A DNA stretch of 64,000 bases from the NCBI RefSeq assembly GCF_036346855.1, contig NZ_CP107842.1, forward strand, positions 41,772 to 105,771, read 5' to 3'. Positions within the stretch are counted from its first letter, which is position 1, and every line of letters starts with the position of its first letter. This stretch comes from Streptomyces europaeiscabiei (GTDB taxonomy: Bacteria; Actinomycetota; Actinomycetes; Streptomycetales; Streptomycetaceae). The notes beneath the pieces were generated by a model. That model saw nothing but the letters and a program-made list of their open reading frames with translations. It had not been told where the DNA came from and searched no databases. The position numbers were made by a program, and so were the translations under genes. This document shows positions 1 through 8,920 of the stretch, piece by piece.

Positions 1-2
1 TC

Positions 3-392
3 GTGCACGTCGTCTCAACTGCCCTATCAGCCGTCAGTTCCCTGACTTTCATGCTGGGCCTGGTCATGCTGGTAGTTGTGCTCGCGCTGGTGTTGTTCGT
101 CGTTCGGCCGGTGGTGAAGAAGACCCGGGCCGAGGACGTGCCGGCAACGCTGGTTGGGTTGGGCCATGTGATTGAGGCTCTGTCCTCTTTCGTTCCCTGG
201 AACAGTCGGCGCTCCTCGACGCAGGCATCAAAGGCTCCGGCCGCGCTGAGCGCGAACGACCAGCCTGGCGGCGTCCGTCCAATGTCCCCCACAATCATCA
301 CCACCGACCGCTTGACCGTGCTGCGTTCATTCGGACTGCAGGAGGACAGCAGGATCGAGCAGCTTCCGGCCGCGTCTGGAGGGGGAGAGTAG
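3..392 (+). CDS. small single-pass membrane protein, possibly 5'-truncated
   Basis: A 129-codon reading frame open at the left edge. GTG at 3 is the first possible start, ATG at 51 is an alternative, and the true start may lie before the window. Residues about 15-36 form one strongly hydrophobic segment followed by a basic stretch (VVKKTR), so a membrane anchor with a cytoplasmic tail is likely. The stop is 2 bases before the ATG of the next gene, suggesting co-transcription. I recognise no family. Confidence 0.55.
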   Translation: MHVVSTALSAVSSLTFMLGLVMLVVVLALVLFVVRPVVKKTRAEDVPATLVGLGHVIEALSSFVPWNSRRSSTQASKAPAALSANDQPGGVRPMSPTIITTDRLTVLRSFGLQEDSRIEQLPAASGGGE

Positions 393-394
393 CG

Positions 395-1024
395 ATGTCT
401 GAATCGCCTGTCCGCCGCTGCGCCCACTGCTCCGAGCCCGTGAAGACACCGGACGGGGGTCGCCCACGCCGCTTCTGCTCTGCAGCTTGCAAGCAGTCCG
501 CGTACCGTGCGCGGCGCGCGGCCATCGAGACGCACCTCCCAAAGAGTCCGACGGCCGCTCAGGGTGTGTGGCGGAAGACGCCCCGGTCATGCCGGGCCCG
601 TCCCATCCTGAGGTCACGCAGTTTGAGACCCGTTCTCCACTGTCCTTTGCTCGTCGGACACCAGGGCTCGCATCGCGCCCTGGTCGGAAACGTCTTCCAG
701 CAACGCGTCACTCTGTGGTGGGTTGGTTGGGAGAACGAGAAGTGGGGCTGGGGCGGAGGCTGGCAAGGGGATTCTCCGGCCGGAGTGTTGTACTACGCCT
801 GTGATCGGTGCGTCCTACCACGCCGCCACGCAGGCGTCTGCCTCCACGCTGCCTTCGTCTGGGAAGACCCGGGGTACCTCACAACGCGAGAGCGCGAACT
901 TGACCAAGTGGTGCGGCAGCGGCTCTCCTTCCCGGCCTCCGACATTGCAGTCCCGCGCTGGTATCCCGTCGGCCAACGAGAGCCGTCCGACGCCGCACGG
1001 CGTGCCGACCCCCAGCTCAAGTGA
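395..1024 (+). CDS. zinc-finger-like hypothetical protein
   Basis: 209 aa. ATG at 395 follows a purine-rich GAGGGGGAGAG ribosome site. The N-terminus has a CxxC...CxxxC pattern (RRCAHCSEPV and RRFCSAACKQ) followed by YRARRAA, as in small actinobacterial zinc-ribbon proteins that often accompany DNA-binding genes. The middle is Trp/Gly rich, and a second CDRC plus a distal Cys occurs near residues 135-150, so a second metal site is possible. It lies directly after the membrane protein at 3-392. The function is unknown; nucleic-acid binding is only an inference from the Cys pattern. Confidence 0.6.
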   Translation: MSESPVRRCAHCSEPVKTPDGGRPRRFCSAACKQSAYRARRAAIETHLPKSPTAAQGVWRKTPRSCRARPILRSRSLRPVLHCPLLVGHQGSHRALVGNVFQQRVTLWWVGWENEKWGWGGGWQGDSPAGVLYYACDRCVLPRRHAGVCLHAAFVWEDPGYLTTRERELDQVVRQRLSFPASDIAVPRWYPVGQREPSDAARRADPQLK

Positions 1025-1146
1025 TCTGTTCAACAACCGATCGGTTCCCGGAATCGACAAGCCACTGCCGCCCGGGAGTATCTCGTGTACCGCCACCCGT
1101 CTGTGGGGACTGCTCTGTTGGTCGCCGCGGGTGTGGTGACGCTCCT

Positions 1147-1995
1147 CTACGTGTTGTTGGGCTCGGGAGGGAACGGAGAGCTGCCGGGCCGTTGACCCCG
1201 TCCGGCGCGGGCATCGCGCACGGATTGCTGGAGCGCCTCCATCAGGTCGACCGGCTGAGGGTGCCGGACTGGCTCGGTGTCGGCGAGGTCGCGGGCGTGC
1301 AGCTTGGCCTGGACGACGTCGGCGAGGGCTCGTGCGTAGTCGTCGGTGAGGCCGGGCAGGTCGGCGAGGGTGTCGACCGTGCGGGCTTCGATGAGGTCGA
1401 TGGCGGCGGCCAGTTCGTCGTCGTCGACCGGGGCCGGGGAGGGCGCGGCGCCGGCCGGGGAGTGGATCTCGTCGCGCCATCGCAGGGCGTTGAGGACCAG
1501 GGCGCCGTGCAGAGGGCGGAGCATGCCGAGCCGTTCGCGGTCCCCCCGGACGGCGAACTTGACGATGGCGACTTGCGAGCGGTGGGCGAGCGCCCGTACG
1601 AGCAGGACGTACGGGCGTATGCCAGTCGGTTCGGTGGCTGCCGCGAGGAAGTAGGAGGCGGCGCCGATCTGCCGCGGGTCGATGGAGTCGGCCGGGGCGG
1701 TGCCGAGCAGCTCGATCGCGTGCGCGGTGGGCAGCGGTACGTGGTCGAGGTCGGCGTCGCTGACGGGGATGACTCTGCCTTCGGGCAGTTCGTAGCCGCG
1801 GCCTATCTCGTGTTCGGCGACGTCGCGGTCCTCGATCTCGCAGCGCTTGCGGTGGCGGATCCGTCCGTAGCAGCCGCTGGCCGTGTGGACCTGTCGCAGC
1901 GGCGTGGTGCCACGCTCGGTTGCGCTGATCAGCCCGACAGGCACCGTGACCATTCCGAACACGATGTGCCCGTGCCAGATGACGGGTGGGGGCAT
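1147..1995 (-). CDS. ku: Ku protein (bacterial non-homologous end joining)
   Basis: 282 aa. The start at 1995 (MPPPVIWHG) is preceded by GGAGGGGAAGGGAG. The opening IWHGHIVFGMVTVPVGL is the hallmark beginning of the bacterial Ku core beta-barrel. It is followed by the usual ...TTPLRQVH...GRIRHRKRCE... and GRGYELPEGR.I..SD.DL segments. Bacterial Ku forms a ring homodimer that binds DNA ends and recruits ligase. Length is normal for streptomycete Ku. No LigD-type polymerase or nuclease gene is adjacent. The only ligase-like gene in the window, at 23.3 kb, is frameshifted. A longer upstream frame exists but lacks a ribosome site. Confidence 0.9.
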   Translation of the reverse strand: MPPPVIWHGHIVFGMVTVPVGLISATERGTTPLRQVHTASGCYGRIRHRKRCEIEDRDVAEHEIGRGYELPEGRVIPVSDADLDHVPLPTAHAIELLGTAPADSIDPRQIGAASYFLAAATEPTGIRPYVLLVRALAHRSQVAIVKFAVRGDRERLGMLRPLHGALVLNALRWRDEIHSPAGAAPSPAPVDDDELAAAIDLIEARTVDTLADLPGLTDDYARALADVVQAKLHARDLADTEPVRHPQPVDLMEALQQSVRDARAGRGQRPGSSPFPPEPNNT

Positions 1996-2152
1996 GGTCT
2001 CCCTTCCCCTCCGGACCTGCGGTTTCATGCTAGGTCTGCAGATGGTGGGTGTCCTGCTGGCAGGCATCGCAGCCTCCTCCGTCGAGCCGTGTCCCGCCGT
2101 TGCCGTCCGGTGTTGGTCCGGGCGTGAGCGAAGAGTCCGGCGGGGTGCCTCG

Positions 2153-2380
2153 TTGCGGACGGCACAAGAGGTGCGCGCGTTCGTGCTGCAGCTGGAGGCG
2201 GAAGCCAAGGCGCTGGCGGCCGACGTCGGCGACCTCAGCCGCCCGATGGCGGCCGGGGAGGTCCTCGTGCGGGCCGTTGCCCTTCAGCAGAAGTGGGAGC
2301 AGGTCCGGGCCTGGGCCATCGAGCAGGAGGTGAAGGACTTCACGGTGCCCGGCTACCTGCCCGGCGAGGTGGGCGGGTAG
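2153..2380 (+). CDS. small helical hypothetical protein
   Basis: 75 codons from TTG at 2153, with GTG at 2171 as the alternative; the start is uncertain. The protein is strongly helical (VRAFVLQLEAEAKALAADV...LQQKWEQVRAWAIEQEV) and ends FTVPGYLPGEVGG. It is divergent from ku, with the two starts about 160 bases apart. The composition looks like a genuine protein rather than a shadow frame, but I recognise no family. Confidence 0.45.
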   Translation: MRTAQEVRAFVLQLEAEAKALAADVGDLSRPMAAGEVLVRAVALQQKWEQVRAWAIEQEVKDFTVPGYLPGEVGG

Positions 2381-2500
2381 CGCGGTGCCGGTCGGCCGCT
2401 GGGACTGATGAGGATCCTCCGCGCACGCGTACGCGTGTGCGCATAAAGGGGGGTCCAGAAAGTCCAGAAACTCGGCCGTCCCCCGGTCCGGCCCGGTTGG

Positions 2501-3439
2501 GTGCGCGACAATCGCGGCGTGCAGACGTCGAAGTTCCTCTCGGTCCGCGCGCTCGACCAGCTCCTCGACGGCCTGGGCGCCGGCGCGGCACGGCGGCGTC
2601 AGCTGGACATGGTGCGCGGGGAGCTGGAGCGGGCGTTGGAGCGGGGTGCGCTGCCGGTCGGTGCCCGGCGCAGCCTGCGGCGGCTCCTGGAGGAAGAGGC
2701 GCTTGCCCCGTTCGTGCGGCTCGCGGAGTCCGGGGCGCTGCGGCACCGCCGGGTCGAGGGCGGCTTCCCGCCCACGTCGGAGGCGACCAACGCGATCCGC
2801 CGCACGTGCGTCGACCTGTTGCGTGAGGCGTTGGGGATGTCCGCGCTGCGTCTGGGCGGTGGGGAGATCCTGCTGCAGCCCGCGCCGGAGGCGGCCACTC
2901 TCTCCGCGCTGGCCCGCCAGCTCGACCAGTATCTCGGCGGGGCCATGTCCCCGGCACAGACCCGGCTGACGGCCGTGCTCGCGCTGGAGCTGGACACCGC
3001 GGCGCGCAGCGGGGAGCTGGCCGACCTGCGCACCACCGACCTGGGCGAGGACAACGCCGCGGTGTACGTCGAGCGGCGCCCGCAGGGCGGCGGCATCGTC
3101 GAGGGGGAGTGGGTGGAGACCTCAGCGCTGAGCCGGGCCGCGCTGGAGCGCTGGCTGGACGTGCGAGAGGGCCTGGTGCAGCGGGCCCACGGCACCTCGC
3201 GGCTGTGGGTGTCGCTCTGGATGAACCACGACGGCGTCCTCGACGATGAAGGGCGCACGACGATCCGCCCGCCCGGGATGCCGCTGGAGGAGAACGGACT
3301 CGTCACCTCCTACCGGGTCGGCCGGCTGCGCTACGACGGGCTGCGCCAGCTGCTGCCCCTCAAGCTGGAAGCCCTGCGGCGCGCGGTTGACGCCGAACGC
3401 CAACGCACCGCGCCCAGTTCGACACCGCCCTTCATGTAG
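2501..3439 (+). CDS. tyrosine-recombinase/integrase-like protein
   Basis: 312 aa from GTG at 2501 (GTG at 2519 possible). The C-terminal half resembles the catalytic domain of tyrosine recombinases: LELDTAARSGELADLRTTDLG fits the box containing the first catalytic Arg, and RYDGLRQLLP could be the region of the second conserved motif. A clear HxxR and a terminal nucleophilic Tyr are not obvious, so the protein may be divergent or inactive. Its last 435 coding bases (2977-3411) are repeated almost exactly at 9191-9625. An inverted repeat lies about 60 bases after the stop. It could mark the recombinase that shuffled this region. Confidence 0.5.
   Translation: MRDNRGVQTSKFLSVRALDQLLDGLGAGAARRRQLDMVRGELERALERGALPVGARRSLRRLLEEEALAPFVRLAESGALRHRRVEGGFPPTSEATNAIRRTCVDLLREALGMSALRLGGGEILLQPAPEAATLSALARQLDQYLGGAMSPAQTRLTAVLALELDTAARSGELADLRTTDLGEDNAAVYVERRPQGGGIVEGEWVETSALSRAALERWLDVREGLVQRAHGTSRLWVSLWMNHDGVLDDEGRTTIRPPGMPLEENGLVTSYRVGRLRYDGLRQLLPLKLEALRRAVDAERQRTAPSSTPPFM
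2977..3411 (+). repeat. 435-bp direct repeat, copy 1
   Basis: The 3' portion of the recombinase-like gene. It aligns without gaps to 9191-9625, with only scattered substitutions by eye. The two copies flank 5.8 kb holding the tandem-HTH regulator, the repeat NTPase and two small genes. Homologous exchange between the copies would delete or duplicate that block. Confidence 0.9.
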
Positions 3440-3499
3440 GGGGCACCCATTGCTCGAACCTCTTACCAATGCGAGCCGACGGCCGGTATATGACAGAAG

Positions 3500-3534
3500 T
3501 GACCTATCCCACATAGTCGATATTCGATGGGTCA
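3500..3534. promoter_or_regulatory. inverted repeat downstream of the recombinase
   Basis: TGACCTATC (3500-3508) faces GATGGGTCA (3526-3534), with one mismatch and an AT-richer centre containing TCGATATTCGAT. It is the only marked structure in the otherwise gene-free stretch 3440-3865. It could be a recombinase core or attachment site, but there is no partner site to prove this. Confidence 0.3.
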
Positions 3535-3865
3535 CGCATCGATCGCGACTGCATCAGGGGACGTAGACGCCCTCCTCGCCCCCAAGCCGTACACAGCGTC
3601 ACCACCCGGGAAACAGCGCCCCAACTGCCCTTGTTCGCTCACGCGTTCGCACGCCATGGTGGCGGGGGATGGACGGTCCAAAAATCAACTAGCCGTCAAA
3701 GTGCGATTACGCAGCCGGAGTTGATACGACCCTGGTCGCAGGCGTACCGGTGTTGTATGTGGGGCCCGGTATGCTCATCTCGACATCTTCTCTCGTGGCG
3801 TAACCCGTCGATCGGTTGACCCGATCGGGGCCGATCGGCTCCGCGACCGAGAGGAGGTGTTGCGT

Positions 3866-3988
3866 ATGGGAAGCCCGCCGGAAGGCGGGGAGCGGAACGA
3901 CCGGAAGATCGTCAAGAAGGCGATCGGTTGGGTGGCGCTCCAGGCACTGGGTGCCTGGCTGCGCAGTCTGATCGAAAGTCACCTCTAG
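3866..3988 (+). CDS. 40-aa small protein
   Basis: ATG at 3866 follows the near-ideal ribosome site GAGGAGGT (3851-3858). The protein begins MGSPPEGGERNDRKIVKKA, with a basic N-terminal half, and ends with an amphipathic or hydrophobic helix (GWVALQALGAWLRSLIESHL). It is followed by a terminator-like hairpin at 4047-4094, so this is a compact single-gene transcription unit. Size and charge pattern suggest a membrane-binding peptide. No family is recognised. Confidence 0.55.
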   Translation: MGSPPEGGERNDRKIVKKAIGWVALQALGAWLRSLIESHL

Positions 3989-4046
3989 ACGTCTAAGGCC
4001 CCCTGCTGGAACAGAGGGCCTACCGGGAGCAAGCTCCCCAGACGCT

Positions 4047-4094
4047 GGCCCTGTGTCTCCGCCAACGGAATCGCGACCGTGGAGGTACAGGGCC
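4047..4094 (+). terminator. hairpin terminator after the 40-aa gene
   Basis: GGCCCTGTGTCTCC (4047-4060) pairs with GGAGGTACAGGGCC (4081-4094) with a small internal mismatch, followed by TTCTTTC. A smaller perfect hairpin (GGGAGC-AA-GCTCCC, 4025-4038) precedes it. Confidence 0.6.
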
Positions 4095-4306
4095 TTCTTT
4101 CATAACCGATACACGTGGACCGCGGTCCCTAAACCGTCGGCCAACGGCGTCTAACGTCGCGCATTTCCGTCTGAGCATCCACCAGTTCTGCCGCTAAAAA
4201 ACACGGCGCTCCAGGTGGGGCCGCAGTCGGTATCTGCGATGTGACCCGTCCGTGGTCTTCGGATGGTACCCCTAAAGTGGTCCCGTAGACGAGAAAGAGC
4301 ACGCGG

Positions 4307-5596
4307 ATGGCACGAGGCCTGGCCAGGTTCAGCCCAAGTGAGCTGCGAGAACGCCGGATGAAGTTCTACGCGCGTCCGGACGGGCGGTCGATGACGGCTG
4401 AGGAGCTGGCGAGGGCTGTCGGGGCGACGAAGGCGCAGATCCTGGCGTACGAGAACGGGCACCGAGTGCCAGACCCGCCGCGCTTGCGGGCCCTTGCCCG
4501 AGTATTGCGGATCCACCCCTTCCAACTCATGGAGCGGGAGGGACAGAAGACATGGACTCTTGCGGACTACCGGCGCGCGACCGGGCTGCGGGCCCAGGAC
4601 GTCGTGGAACGCCTCGGGGTCTCCCCGAAGAACTACCGACGGTTCGAGAACGAGGGCATCGTGCCGAGCCGCAGCCCCCTGTTCATGGACATGGTCGCCG
4701 ATGCTATGGGGCTGCCCCGCGAGATTGTCGAAGTAGCCCTCGACCGGACGCCGGCCGTGCAGCGGCGCCAGGCCCGCGCCTCCGAGCTGGTCGTAACTAT
4801 GGCCAAGCAGTACGTCCGCCAGCCTGGGCCATGGCGGGGGCCGGCACTCGACGACCCGCACCTGGTCGAATTGGCCGTCGCGTACGGACGTCCAGCGCAG
4901 CGGATAAGGCGCGTACTCACCCACGAACTCGGCGAACTGAGGCAGAGCCAGGTGCGCGCAGAGCGCGAGCGGGTTATCGCGGAGTACGACACGGACCGCG
5001 ACCGCCAGATGAGCGCACGCCATGCACTGAACCGCTGGCACGAGGTGTTCGACAAGGACCTGGCCCGGATACCGCGTCGCCTGGAGCAGTTCCACCGCAC
5101 GGCTCAGCCCTCGGACGTGTGGCAGCTCCTTGTCGACCTCTACAACGTCGATGCCACCGTACGTCTCGACGTAGGCACGTGGGCGATAACCTCTCTGCTC
5201 TGTAAGGACCCCCACGTTCTCTCCCGGCACCTGGTCGAGCAGCACGTCGTTGAGGACGTCCGCGTCAGCCGCCTTTCTGCAGCGGGCACGAACCACGTAC
5301 TCGTCTTCTCCGGCCTGTACGCGGCGCTGTACCCCGGCGTGCGCAAGCCGATCCGTCCGAGGGCCCGTACCAATTTGAAGTCACGCGGTCCCGGCGTGGA
5401 AACGTTCGCCCTTCCCAACTGGCCCGAGCGTCTCGCCGTCCCTCATCCGGTCCTGGAAGCCACACGCGAGGCAGTGACAGGGCCCAAAGCCCCGCTGTCA
5501 CTGCGCTTGAGCCCTTCGTACGACCTCATGGTGAGTGCGTCCTCCCTGTGGGTCGCCCACGTGGACACGCTCTTTCCCAGTGCCGAGGCACACTGA
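4307..5596 (+). CDS. tandem-HTH (XRE-type) regulator-like protein
   Basis: 429 aa from ATG at 4307. Two helix-turn-helix units lie in the first third: residues about 27-70 (MTAEELARAVGATKAQILAY) and about 88-125 (RRATGLRAQDVVERLGVSPK). The remaining ~300 residues are helical, rich in Arg/Glu and unlike any effector domain I know. It is the first full gene after the 40-aa unit. The reading frame continues past the stop as RRAVLDCLRAMG... to a TGA overlapping the next ATG (5692), so the neighbour may once have been linked. Likely a DNA-binding regulator of the accessory block; the target is unknown. Confidence 0.65.
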   Translation: MARGLARFSPSELRERRMKFYARPDGRSMTAEELARAVGATKAQILAYENGHRVPDPPRLRALARVLRIHPFQLMEREGQKTWTLADYRRATGLRAQDVVERLGVSPKNYRRFENEGIVPSRSPLFMDMVADAMGLPREIVEVALDRTPAVQRRQARASELVVTMAKQYVRQPGPWRGPALDDPHLVELAVAYGRPAQRIRRVLTHELGELRQSQVRAERERVIAEYDTDRDRQMSARHALNRWHEVFDKDLARIPRRLEQFHRTAQPSDVWQLLVDLYNVDATVRLDVGTWAITSLLCKDPHVLSRHLVEQHVVEDVRVSRLSAAGTNHVLVFSGLYAALYPGVRKPIRPRARTNLKSRGPGVETFALPNWPERLAVPHPVLEATREAVTGPKAPLSLRLSPSYDLMVSASSLWVAHVDTLFPSAEAH

Positions 5597-5691
5597 CGCC
5601 GTGCGGTCCTGGACTGCCTCCGAGCCATGGGGCGCAGCTACGAGATGCTCGCGGCCGATGACGGCGGCCTGGACGAAGGGGAGGCGGCCTG

Positions 5692-5994
5692 ATGCCGCAG
5701 ATTCGGATGATGGGCTCGGATCCGGACGACGTGCAGCGCACGGCCGACGCGGTCGTGCGGGCGCTGCGGGCCTGGCCGGAGACCCGGGTCGGGGACGTCT
5801 CCAGCCCGGTGCCGAACCGGCGCGGACCGGGCTGCCGTATCTACATCGAGGTCCTGGCCGACGTCGCCGACCAGGTCGAGGTCACTGTCGAGCGTGACGA
5901 CCAGGAGCAGCGCGAGCAGCCGGGGAGATCCTTATCTAGGGTATCAATTGATCTGCGCAGGTCAGGCGGCTTTTGGCGTGTGCAGGCACGTTAG
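5692..5994 (+). CDS. small conserved-looking protein, 3' end replaced at a repeat boundary
   Basis: ATG at 5692 overlaps the TGA of a short upstream frame (5627-5692, 21 codons beginning MGRSYEML). The first ~78 residues (IRMMGSDPDDVQRTADAVVRAL...RRGPGCRIYIEVLADV..QVEVTVERDD) look like a normal compact alpha/beta protein. After REQPGR the frame runs into the TTATCTAGGG boundary element at 5932 and the remaining residues are low-quality. I infer that the original 3' end has been cut by a rearrangement. Confidence 0.5.
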   Translation: MPQIRMMGSDPDDVQRTADAVVRALRAWPETRVGDVSSPVPNRRGPGCRIYIEVLADVADQVEVTVERDDQEQREQPGRSLSRVSIDLRRSGGFWRVQAR

Positions 5995-6020
5995 GCAGGT
6001 GGGAAATGGTTCGGTCGAAC
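5932..6020. repeat. ~90-bp boundary element, copy 1
   Basis: Begins TTATCTAGGG (5932-5941), contains GTGCAGGCACGTTAGGCAGGT (about 5980-6000) and ends with the palindrome GTTCGGTCGAAC (6009-6020). A decayed second copy lies at 13500-13586 with the same three landmarks in the same order and spacing (77 versus 75 bases). Both copies cut the end of a rightward gene and lie just beyond the 3' end of a leftward repeat-protein gene. Confidence 0.7.
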
Positions 6021-6159
6021 CACTTCGTGGACGCTCGTTCGAGCGCGGCGGAGCGCCACGCGGAAAGCAACGAGGCTGAGTAGGTCTGCGGGACGCCGCC
6101 CACCACACGTCTTCACTCATGTGGTACCAGGTAACGGTCAAGTGGGAGTGGCACGTGGA

Positions 6160-8802
6160 TCATTGCCATGGCTGCGTGGGCGTGCCATCTGGGTCTAGGC
6201 CGTTGGGCCACCGCGTTGCGAAGATCTGCCCGAGATCGAGTGTCCCCCAAGGGTCGTCCGTACCAAGGTCGGCGGCCTGCCGGGCGAGGTGCTCGGCGCT
6301 CTCCCGGTCCCCGGCCTCCTCCCGCATCAGGGCCAGGCGGTACAGGGCCAGGGCGTCGCCGTGGTCGGCGGCCTGCCGCCGGTAGAGGTGCTGGGTGCTC
6401 TCCCGGTCCCCGGCCTTCTCCCGCATCACGGCCAGGCGGTACAGGGCATGGGTGCTGCCGTGGTCGGCGGCCTGCCGGTAGAGCTGCTCGGCGCTCTCCC
6501 GGTCCCCTGCCTTCTCCCGCATCTCGGCCAGGCGGTACAGGGAGTGGGTGCTGCCGTGGTCGGTGGCCTGCCGGGCGAGGTGCTCGGCGCTCTCCCGGTC
6601 CCCGGCCCGCTCCCGCATCACGGCCAGGCGGTACAGGGCGTCGGTGCTGCCGTGGTCGGTGGCCTGCCGGGCGAGGTGCTCGGCGCTCTCCCGGTCCCCG
6701 GCCTTCTCCCGCATCTCGGTCAGGCAGGCCAGGGCATGGGTGTGGCCGTGGTCGGCGGCCTGCCGGTAGAGGTGCTCGGCGCTCTCCCGGTCCCCGGCCT
6801 TCTCCCGCATCTCGGCCAGGCGGGCCAGGGCGTCGCCGTGGTCAGTGGCCTGCCGGTAGAGGTGCTCGGCGCTCTCCCGGTCCCCGGCCCGCTCCCGCAT
6901 CACGGCCAGGCGGGCCAGGGCATGGGTGCTGCCGTGGTCGGCGGCCTGCCGGTAGAGCTGCTCGGCGCTCTCCCGGTCCCCGGCCTGCTCCCGCATCTCG
7001 GCCAGGCGGTACAGGGCGTCGGTGCTGCCGTGGTCGGCGGCCTGCCGGGCGAGGTGCTCGGCGCTCTCCCGGTCCCCACCCTCCTCCCGCATCACGGCCA
7101 GGCAGGCCAGGGCCAGGGCGTCGCCGTGGTCGGCGGCCTGCCGGTAGAGGTGCTCGGCGCTCTCCCGGTCCCCGGCCTGCTCCCGCATCACGGCCAGGCG
7201 GTACAGGGCGTCGGTGCTGCCGTGGTCGGCGGCCTGCCGGGCGAGGTGCTCGGCGCTCTCCCGGTCCCCACCCTCCTCCCACATCTCGGCCAGGCGGTAC
7301 AGGGCGTCGGTGCTGCCGTGGTCGGCGGCGCGGTGTCGGAGGTGGTGGGCCCATTGCAGGCGGTGCCGGTCCTGGGCTGCCTGGGCGAGGTTGTTCAGGT
7401 CGTCGGGGTGGGTGAGGTGGGTGAGGGCGGCGTGCCAGAAGGAAGCGGGCGGACACAGCGGTCTGCGGGCGGTGCGGCCGTGTTGTTCGAGGTAGTCGGC
7501 GAGCCGGAACATCGGCCCCTCAGTCGCCGGGGGCGAGGTGTCGGCAGGTGGGGAGGGTGTGGGCGGTCGTCGTCGGGGCCGGGGGGTGGTGTTGCGCAGG
7601 GGGGCTTGTTTGCCGTGGACCAGTTCGGCGAGTTCGGCGAAGGCCTGTTCGGCCCAGTCCTCGGTGAGCTGGTCGTAGTGGGTGTCGGTGAGATAGTCGG
7701 CGGCGGCGTCGGTGAGAAATGCCTGCGACAGGTTGAGGCCGACACCGAGGCGGCGCGCGTCCATCGCCGCCTCCAGCACAGCTCTGGCCGCAGGGGTCGC
7801 CCGTTCGTAGCGGTTGAGCAGCTCGGGGGCCCCGGCCAGGTCCTGAGTCACTCGCCCGTCGGCGTCGGCGCGGGTGAGGGCATCGGCCAGCAGCCGGTCA
7901 CCGTCCCGGGCGAGGGCTGCCGCGGTGGCCAGCGCCTGGGCTTCGAACGCATCCGGGACGGTCAGCGTGCGGCCGGACAGGAGTTCCCGCACCCGGCTGT
8001 ACGGGTCTTTCCCCCCTGGGGAGGGCATGGCGGCGTAGCGGGCGGCGTACTCGGGCCAGAGGGTGCCGAGCACCAGCACCGGACCACGCTCCGGGGTGGT
8101 GAGCAGGCCATGGAGTGCGGCAGCGATGCGCTCACCGGCCTTCCGGCCGCCGAGGTAGTGCTGGGCTTCGTTCAGCCACACCACGGTTCGACGAGCGACA
8201 CGGTGCAGGTCATCGAGAGCGGCCTCGGCGCGGGTCGGATCGAAGGGATGCCAAAGCCTCCACCCCATGTCCGCGAGCGGCTGCACAGCCTCCCAGCACG
8301 CCCGTGTCTTCCCCGTCGACGAACCGCCCACCAGGACCACCATCCGGCTGCGGCCGGCCGCAGCGTCCCGGACCGCTTCCGCCAGCACCAGGTCATGCCC
8401 GCGCTTGACGTACCCCGGCAGCACACGCGCCCCCGGCGCATCGCTGCCGGGAGCGATGCTGCTGGGCCCGGCCGGATGGACTTCCAGAGCGTGCGGCTCC
8501 CACTGCCCGATCGGACGGCCTGGCACCGGCCGCTTTCCTCCCCCGCCTCCGTCCGCGTCCCGCTGCAAGGCCAGCAACTCCCCGACAGGCAGCTTCAACG
8601 CGCGAGCCAGTGCCTCCACCGTGTGCGCCGAGGGCGCCGGCCCGCCGGGCTGGAAGGCCTCCGACACGGTCGTACGCCCCAGCTCCGACCGGCGGGCGAG
8701 TTCCGTCTTGTTGATCCGGTTGCGGGCCAGCCCGTCGCTCAGCTTCCCGCGCAGCTCCGTAAGTGCCGGATTGTCGCCGTTGCCGTTCCGCTCGTACTGC
8801 AC
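6160..8802 (-). CDS. HTH / P-loop NTPase / 32-residue tandem-repeat protein
   Basis: 880 aa. GTG at 8802 (VQYERNGNGDNPAL) is chosen because a GGGGGCGAG site precedes it and the HTH follows directly. Residues about 15-70 form an XRE-type helix-turn-helix (NKTELARRSELGRTTVSEAF). A P-loop (VLVGGSSTGKTRACWEAV) lies near residue 155 and a hydrophobic beta-strand ending WLNEAQ is a candidate Walker B. A middle helical region follows. The C-terminal third is 11 near-identical repeats of about 32 residues (AADHGSTDALYRLAVMRE.AGDRESAEHL.RQ), TPR/Sel1-like. The architecture resembles STAND-type sensor ATPases. It is divergent from the small membrane gene at 8921. Sensing or defence is an inference. Confidence 0.75.
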   Translation of the reverse strand: MQYERNGNGDNPALTELRGKLSDGLARNRINKTELARRSELGRTTVSEAFQPGGPAPSAHTVEALARALKLPVGELLALQRDADGGGGGKRPVPGRPIGQWEPHALEVHPAGPSSIAPGSDAPGARVLPGYVKRGHDLVLAEAVRDAAAGRSRMVVLVGGSSTGKTRACWEAVQPLADMGWRLWHPFDPTRAEAALDDLHRVARRTVVWLNEAQHYLGGRKAGERIAAALHGLLTTPERGPVLVLGTLWPEYAARYAAMPSPGGKDPYSRVRELLSGRTLTVPDAFEAQALATAAALARDGDRLLADALTRADADGRVTQDLAGAPELLNRYERATPAARAVLEAAMDARRLGVGLNLSQAFLTDAAADYLTDTHYDQLTEDWAEQAFAELAELVHGKQAPLRNTTPRPRRRPPTPSPPADTSPPATEGPMFRLADYLEQHGRTARRPLCPPASFWHAALTHLTHPDDLNNLAQAAQDRHRLQWAHHLRHRAADHGSTDALYRLAEMWEEGGDRESAEHLARQAADHGSTDALYRLAVMREQAGDRESAEHLYRQAADHGDALALACLAVMREEGGDRESAEHLARQAADHGSTDALYRLAEMREQAGDRESAEQLYRQAADHGSTHALARLAVMRERAGDRESAEHLYRQATDHGDALARLAEMREKAGDRESAEHLYRQAADHGHTHALACLTEMREKAGDRESAEHLARQATDHGSTDALYRLAVMRERAGDRESAEHLARQATDHGSTHSLYRLAEMREKAGDRESAEQLYRQAADHGSTHALYRLAVMREKAGDRESTQHLYRRQAADHGDALALYRLALMREEAGDRESAEHLARQAADLGTDDPWGTLDLGQIFATRWPNGLDPDGTPTQPWQ
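6270..7335 (-). repeat. eleven 96-bp coding repeats
   Basis: Tandem repeats of about 96 bases inside the NTPase gene, one unit shortened to 90 bases. They are so alike at the DNA level that they must have been amplified or homogenised recently. Each encodes a helix-turn-helix pair of TPR/Sel1 type. Confidence 0.9.
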
Positions 8803-8920
8803 CCGCTCGCCCCCGCAAAGCCATGTTCGCCGGTGTTCATCTTCCTCCGGCGAACCCCGGCGAACAGGTTTTCCGCGACCTTCGACCACGACACCCCATC
8901 TCGTGTACCGGGAGCCTGCC

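Noticed and set aside
1..200. Linear-replicon telomere palindromes at the left edge
   Set aside because: No packed palindromes seen; the edge looks like ordinary coding sequence.
6270..7335. Regular ~96-bp repeats that could suggest a CRISPR or satellite
   Set aside because: They encode in-frame protein repeats without unique spacers. The same holds for 14730-15290 and 20150-21090.
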